64,000 bases of DNA from Alphaproteobacteria bacterium (GTDB lineage: Bacteria > Pseudomonadota > Alphaproteobacteria > Caulobacterales > Aquidulcibacteraceae). Shown here piece after piece: positions 60,048 to 64,000 of the stretch (positions within the stretch are counted from its first letter, which is position 1; the number at the start of each line of letters is the position of its first letter). The position numbers and the translations under genes were made by a program. The DNA is taken from contig JAPLOL010000044.1 of the NCBI GenBank assembly GCA_026400735.1, positions 2,501 to 66,500 of the forward strand, read 5' to 3'. Under the pieces are notes generated by a model, which had not been told where the DNA came from, made no database searches, and saw nothing but the letters and a program-made list of their open reading frames with translations.

Positions 60048-60365
60048 CTAGCTGCGCTTCTTAGCTTTTTTTGCCGCTGATTTCTTCGCAGCGCTCGTCG
60101 GCCTGGAGGCGTTCTTCGCGCGCGTTTTGGCTGCCTTCTTCGCGGCACGCTTGCGGGCAGCCTTCTTCGCCGGGATCGGACTATCAGGCGTGTAGTTCGG
60201 TTTGCCTTTGCGCTTAGTCGAGGCGAATTCGTCGAGCTGCTTTTCGCTCATTGAATCGTACATCTGCTTGGACGCGCCCTTGAGCGCGGAACGTTTGGTC
60301 TCTCCGCGTTTGGCTGAGAGCGCCGCGCCGGCGGCTTTCTGTTGGGCTTTGGACTTTGCGGGCAT
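60048..60365 (-). CDS. DUF3008-like protein with Lys/Ala-rich tail
   Basis: 105 residues from ATG 60365, with GGAG upstream (AAGGAGATGCTC). N-terminal MPAKSKAQQKAAGAALSAKRG... and LKGASKQMYDSMSEKQLDEFASTKRKG are DUF3008. The last 45 residues are a histone H1-like run of AKKAARKRAAKKAAK-type repeats, so a nucleic-acid-binding role is plausible. A longer frame upstream is not supported. Confidence 0.8.
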   Translation of the reverse strand: MPAKSKAQQKAAGAALSAKRGETKRSALKGASKQMYDSMSEKQLDEFASTKRKGKPNYTPDSPIPAKKAARKRAAKKAAKTRAKNASRPTSAAKKSAAKKAKKRS

Positions 60366-60474
60366 TGAGCATCTCCTTGTGGAGTGAATGCGCGCAGCGA
60401 TTTTGCCGTTCCGAAAAAAGATGAGGGCGGGATCGCTCCCGCCCTCTGGCTCACCAGCCAAGAGAAATCTGTGT

Positions 60475-61548
60475 TTAGCCTTCGACGCTGACCGGCTTCA
60501 CGCGCGGGGCGCGCCACAAGCCGAACGCGGACATCAGCACCGCGGCGATGCCTGGTGCGCCCAGCGCCGCAGCGCCGGCATATTCAGCGACGTCGCCGGT
60601 GTTGGAGATCAGAAGCGAGACGGCGGTGGCCAAGAGGCCAAGACCGAAAAGCATGAGAGCCGCGAGGCCGAGATTTTCAAAGGTCGGCAACTTCAGGGTC
60701 GCGAGCTTGCGCATATTGTGAAGGCGCTGATCGGCGCCAGTGGGAACAGCCGGCTTGACGCGATTGAACCAATTTTGCTTTTCCGGCTTCGGTTTTTCGC
60801 TACGGCGCGGCGCGATGCGCGGTTCGAAATCGTAGCGCGCGACCGGCTTGGCGTGTGCAGTGAAGATCTCGCCATCGTCTTCGACGGCTTCCGGCGCGAC
60901 GACTTGCGTCAGCAACAACGCTTCGGTCGCCGGCTCGCTCTTCAGGATTTCTGTGAGACGCTCGGTCGGTTCCGGCTTTGCCGGCGCGGGCGCGATGGAG
61001 CCGACTTCCGGCGTGGCGACATAAGTCACCGGCGCGCCGAGGATCGAAGCGGCGTGATCAAGCTGTGGACGCACGAAAACCGACGGCGCAGATACGCGCG
61101 GCAGCTCCTTCAAGAAGAGCGCCTTCTCGGCCGTGCGGCGGCGCACGAGCGCGTCAATGATAACGAGTTCGCCACTGACATCGCTCTTGCGCCAGGCATC
61201 CATCGCGCAGGCCGCGGAGACGTAGTCACCAGCATTGACGCGGCGCAGGACTTGGCTCCGGCCGAAAGCTTCGGCGCCGACTGAGAATGCAAAAGAGACC
61301 AATGCATCGAACTGGGTCTGGGTGAGAGGCTGAGTAACCTGCGTGTTCACCAAGCTCTCGAATGCAGCCAGATCGCCGGTAAGGAGCTCAACGGCATCGT
61401 TCTCGTTAACTGCCTCACCCGGTTCGGTTGCGCGGACGTGGCTATAGCCAACAACCCAACCACCAGTCGGCAGCTGTTTCGGTTCGGCCTGAAAGCCTTC
61501 CAGCTCTTGGATAAGAGCGAGGCCTTGGGCGGAGATGGCGTTCGTCAT
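60475..61548 (-). CDS. spmX: Polar scaffold SpmX (muramidase-like domain)
   Basis: 357 residues from ATG 61548 (ATG 61572 possible). N-terminal lysozyme-like GH24 domain (about 1-150): LEGFQAEPKQLPTGGWVVGYSH, PLTQTQFDALVSFAFSVGAEAF, VLRRVNAGDYVSAACAMDAWRKSD and IDALVRRRTAEKALFL match Caulobacter SpmX. A Pro/Glu-rich linker follows, then two C-terminal membrane helices (about 290-340). The T4-lysozyme Asp and Thr of the triad are not present (LPT, WVVG). In Caulobacter SpmX recruits DivJ to the stalk pole. Supports a stalked host. Confidence 0.85.
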   Translation of the reverse strand: MTNAISAQGLALIQELEGFQAEPKQLPTGGWVVGYSHVRATEPGEAVNENDAVELLTGDLAAFESLVNTQVTQPLTQTQFDALVSFAFSVGAEAFGRSQVLRRVNAGDYVSAACAMDAWRKSDVSGELVIIDALVRRRTAEKALFLKELPRVSAPSVFVRPQLDHAASILGAPVTYVATPEVGSIAPAPAKPEPTERLTEILKSEPATEALLLTQVVAPEAVEDDGEIFTAHAKPVARYDFEPRIAPRRSEKPKPEKQNWFNRVKPAVPTGADQRLHNMRKLATLKLPTFENLGLAALMLFGLGLLATAVSLLISNTGDVAEYAGAAALGAPGIAAVLMSAFGLWRAPRVKPVSVEG

Positions 61549-61676
61549 GAGCTTTGCCTTTGTATTTCTCATGCCGGCGTCCCGTTTTGGCGTTGGGAGA
61601 CGCGCGGCTTTCCCCTTTCAGGCAAGTGCGGCGCCAAAGCGCGTGTTGAGAGGTGAACCGCCATTAGCCATCGCCG

Positions 61677-61724
61677 CACGCGCGCGAGCGCTGCGGTGAT
61701 GCTTAACGTTCGCGAGCGCGCGTG
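61677..61724. terminator. Long hairpin, possible terminator
   Basis: CACGCGCGC (61677-61685) pairs with GCGCGCGTG (61716-61724), 30-base loop, no T run. It sits just after the stop of the gene at 61731-63116. Confidence 0.3.
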
Positions 61725-61730
61725 CCGCCA

Positions 61731-63116
61731 CTATTGCGGCTGAGCAGCTGCCGCGGCGACGCGCTCGGCCATCGCGTCATTTACGGCTGATGGCTGCGTT
61801 GCGCTGAACTCGCTCCAGCCCGAATTAGCGACACGACCGATGTATTGGCCGTCGCACGGGATCCGGTAACCGTTTTGGTATGAGACGCGCGTTAGCCGCG
61901 TCTTGGTGGCGTCGTCTGCTTGCAGGGCGGTCCGCGCCGCTTCGAAATTATCGGCGATGGCGACGCGGAGATCAGCGCGCATGCGGTTATCCATCCCGCT
62001 GTTGATGTTGGCGAGCGGGTTGAAGAGCACGCCAGTCGGGATGCCCTGGGGGCGCAGCACGTAGTCGCCGAGATAAGCGACATCCCCTTCGCGCACTTCG
62101 AACGTCACCGTGCTGAGACACGCATTGAGCGGCCCCATATTGCTCAACACGTAGCGGCCAGCGGGGATCACAAATGTGCTGTAGCGCGAGTCAGCGAAGT
62201 CACCCGCGAGCGTAGGATCGCGGCGGCGATTGGGATTGAAGAAGGAATTTGCCGAGAAGGTCACCGTTTGCTGCAGCAAGCCGATGAAATCACCTGTCTC
62301 CGTCACGCGACGAAAGCGAAAGGTATCGCCAGCCCACGGTCCCTGCATCGCGCCGGTACGCTGACTCGCGCCGACAACAACGATGGCTGAGCCTGGCTGC
62401 CGCGTCGCCATTTCACCAGGCGCAAGACGTGCCACGGCGCCAGGCATGATCACGATTGGCGTGGGTTCCATGCCGAGCCCAAGTTCACCATTCAATGCCG
62501 GATTCGCGGCAACTGCCGCGGCCATTTCCTCTGCCGTCGGCGGCGCAGCACGTTCAACCGGTGGCCGTGGCGCAGGATTCTGATAAGCGCTCTCGGCGAG
62601 CTCTGCGTTGTAATAGTTGCGCTCGACTTCGCCGGTGTTGAGACGGCCATCCGCAGGGGTGCTGGCCGCCACGAGCGACGCGAAACCGTGATCCGCCTCG
62701 GCGCTGAAGCGCGCGCGATCACTTTCGCCCATCCGGTAGTGGCGATAACCAAGCGCGACCGCGCAATCGCGAAATTCGATTTGTTCGATTGAGCCGTTGT
62801 AACGTGCGTCTTGGATCGCAAACATGATCGACGCGATGCCGACGGCCGCACCGGCGACGACCGGATCATACGCACCCGTAGATGTGAAGGCAGCTCCGCC
62901 ACTGACGTGCGTATTGGTATTCCGAACCACCTTGAGTCGAGAAGCCTCGACGCGGCACGCTGTCATATCATTGGTGGCGCGCGCGAGATCAATGCCAGGG
63001 CGATTGTAGAACCCATCAGCGTCAAACCACGGCGCGAGCGCGGTTTGCGCCAAGGCGGGTTGTACCAAAACCAGCGCGACAAGCGATGCGGCGATTGCGG
63101 TTTGATGAAGTCTCAT
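61731..63116 (-). CDS. Secreted hypothetical protein
   Basis: 461 residues from ATG 63116 (GGGGGAC upstream); ATG-like codon 63143 would be longer. Signal peptide ends ALA-QTA. N-terminal third carries CRVEASRLKVV and a glycine-rich VVAGAAVGIASIMFAIQDARYNG helix, which could be a membrane segment; the C-terminal half is beta-rich (SRYSTFVIPAGRYVLSNMGPLNACLSTVTFEVREGDVAYLGDYVL). No family recognised. Likely periplasmic. Confidence 0.5.
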   Translation of the reverse strand: MRLHQTAIAASLVALVLVQPALAQTALAPWFDADGFYNRPGIDLARATNDMTACRVEASRLKVVRNTNTHVSGGAAFTSTGAYDPVVAGAAVGIASIMFAIQDARYNGSIEQIEFRDCAVALGYRHYRMGESDRARFSAEADHGFASLVAASTPADGRLNTGEVERNYYNAELAESAYQNPAPRPPVERAAPPTAEEMAAAVAANPALNGELGLGMEPTPIVIMPGAVARLAPGEMATRQPGSAIVVVGASQRTGAMQGPWAGDTFRFRRVTETGDFIGLLQQTVTFSANSFFNPNRRRDPTLAGDFADSRYSTFVIPAGRYVLSNMGPLNACLSTVTFEVREGDVAYLGDYVLRPQGIPTGVLFNPLANINSGMDNRMRADLRVAIADNFEAARTALQADDATKTRLTRVSYQNGYRIPCDGQYIGRVANSGWSEFSATQPSAVNDAMAERVAAAAAQPQ

Positions 63117-63211
63117 ATGTCCCCCAGCAAACGTGTAGCGCACATTTTGCCTTTTGGGAGCCCAAAGCGGAAGGTAAGCCCAGGCCGCGACACCTCAAAT
63201 GTCGGTGAGCG

Positions 63212-64000
63212 TCAACTGAGCAAGATCACTGTCGCCAGGCCGAGGAAAGCCATGAAACCCACGATGTCGGTCACAAAAGTCACGAACACCGATGACGAGA
63301 CCGCGGGGTCGGCGCCGACGCGGCGCAACGTTAGCGGCACGAGAATGCCGGCAAGGCCCGCGCAGGCAAAATTGATCAAAATGGCGAGCGCGATGGCGAG
63401 CGATAGCAACGGTGTCTCCGGAAACCAGATGAAGACGACGACCGCCAACACGATCGCGAAGATCACGCCGTTAGACATCGCCGTCATCGCTTCGCGCACG
63501 ACGTAACGCGGCGCGTTGGATTCTGTGAGATCGCGCGAAGCGATCGCGCGCACGGCGACGGCAAGCGTTTGTGTGCCGGCATTGCCGCCCATCGAGGCGA
63601 CGATCGGCATCAGCACCGCGAGCGCGATCAGCTGATTGATCGAACCTTCAAAGTTCGAGATCACCCACGACGCGATCACGGCGGTGCCGAGGTTGACCAG
63701 CAGCCACGGCGCGCGGGCGCGAACGGATTTGAACACGCTGTCGGTTTGCGCGGCTTCGCTAACGCCGGCGAGCTTCAGCAAATCCTCTTCGGATTCTTCG
63801 GTGATGATGTCGACGATGTCATCGACGGTGACCATGCCCTTGATGCGCCCCGCTTCATCGACCACCGGCGCCGAGGCCATGTGATACTTCTGGAAGGTCT
63901 GGGCGACCTCTTCCTGGTCCATACCGGTACGGATCAAAATGAGCGGCGAGCGCATTATGTCGGCCAGCGGAGTATCACGGCTGGCGCGAATAAGGCTGGA
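63212..64000 (-). CDS. mgtE: Magnesium transporter MgtE, 3' part
   Basis: The open frame continues past the window end, so the start is not seen; the visible part is the second half of MgtE. The CBS domain (MASAPVVDEAGRIKGMVTVDDIVDII, EESEEDLLKLAG) is followed by five membrane helices and the ion-path motif LMPIVASMGGNAGTQTLAVAVRAI, with NFACAGLAGILVPLTLRRVGADPAVSSSVFVTFVTD. MgtE channels gate Mg2+ by CBS sensing. Encoded on the minus strand alone. Confidence 0.92.
   Translation of the reverse strand, partial: SSLIRASRDTPLADIMRSPLILIRTGMDQEEVAQTFQKYHMASAPVVDEAGRIKGMVTVDDIVDIITEESEEDLLKLAGVSEAAQTDSVFKSVRARAPWLLVNLGTAVIASWVISNFEGSINQLIALAVLMPIVASMGGNAGTQTLAVAVRAIASRDLTESNAPRYVVREAMTAMSNGVIFAIVLAVVVFIWFPETPLLSLAIALAILINFACAGLAGILVPLTLRRVGADPAVSSSVFVTFVTDIVGFMAFLGLATVILLS

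Noticed and set aside
1-64000. CRISPR array, prophage, insertion sequences
   Set aside because: No regularly spaced repeats, transposase, integrase or phage structural genes were found; the lysozyme-like gene at 60475 is SpmX, not an endolysin.

Overview
The window is an ordinary stretch of a GC-rich alphaproteobacterial chromosome (gene-dense, both strands used, many ATGA/TGATG overlaps). Several genes point to a stalk- or holdfast-forming member of the Caulobacterales, probably Hyphomonadaceae-like: a complete holdfast-anchor operon (hfaA-hfaB-hfaD), the division-plane ATPase MipZ, the polar scaffold SpmX, a phasin, a TonB-dependent receptor and an alphaproteobacterial clpS-clpA pair. No integrase, transposase, CRISPR array or rRNA gene was seen. 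One tRNA gene (Leu, anticodon UAA) is present.

Layout. 1-2193: DUF2157/GDYXXLXY membrane pair and a rhomboid protease. 2348-4932: holdfast anchor operon hfaABD. 4956-15632: housekeeping and metabolic genes (cysE, two Nudix or nitroreductase genes, an LpxL-like acyltransferase, a polysaccharide flippase, queF, two TorF-family porins, HMG-CoA lyase, a TRIC-type channel, an alcohol dehydrogenase). 15676-15762: tRNA-Leu. 15767-23054: the most interesting part, described below. 23271-35879: acetyltransferase, DUF1345, CinA-like, thioesterase, SDRs, rpmG, Nudix, nitroreductase, HIT, clpA/clpS, phasin. 36263-49969: D,D-carboxypeptidase, DnaJ-like, mipZ, panC, TonB receptor, carboxyltransferase, TylF-like methyltransferase, kynurenine genes, TerB-like. 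50025-64000: PaiB-like, sterol desaturase, DUF3667, a LiuC-like hydratase, a membrane TIR protein, a cNMP-patatin protein, three tandem lipoproteins, a compact transcription unit carrying a 17-nt complement of the 16S rRNA tail, DUF3008, spmX, and the end of mgtE.

The special system. Five minus-strand genes running 22199 to 15767 read as one operon for a split borosin RiPP: a LuxR-type regulator, a flavin amine-oxidase-like enzyme, a 74-residue precursor peptide with a SonA-like helical leader and a short hydrophobic C-terminal core, a class III cyclase/STAND ATPase/TPR protein, and a tetrapyrrole-methylase-fold peptide-backbone N-methyltransferase that keeps the Tyr-Arg-Tyr-Tyr catalytic set at the spacing of OphMA. 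A Crp/Fnr regulator with an intact cyclic-nucleotide cassette is divergently transcribed. A near-perfect CRP-type palindrome lies between it and the operon, suggesting that cAMP made by, or sensed together with, the cluster controls it. The borosin class is known; this gene set and its control logic I infer and do not recognise as described.

How genes work together elsewhere: kynA-kynU start tryptophan breakdown; HMG-CoA lyase and the LiuC-like hydratase are consecutive steps of leucine catabolism although far apart; ClpS delivers N-degron substrates to ClpA; HfaA/B/D anchor the holdfast while SpmX and MipZ organise the pole and division site.
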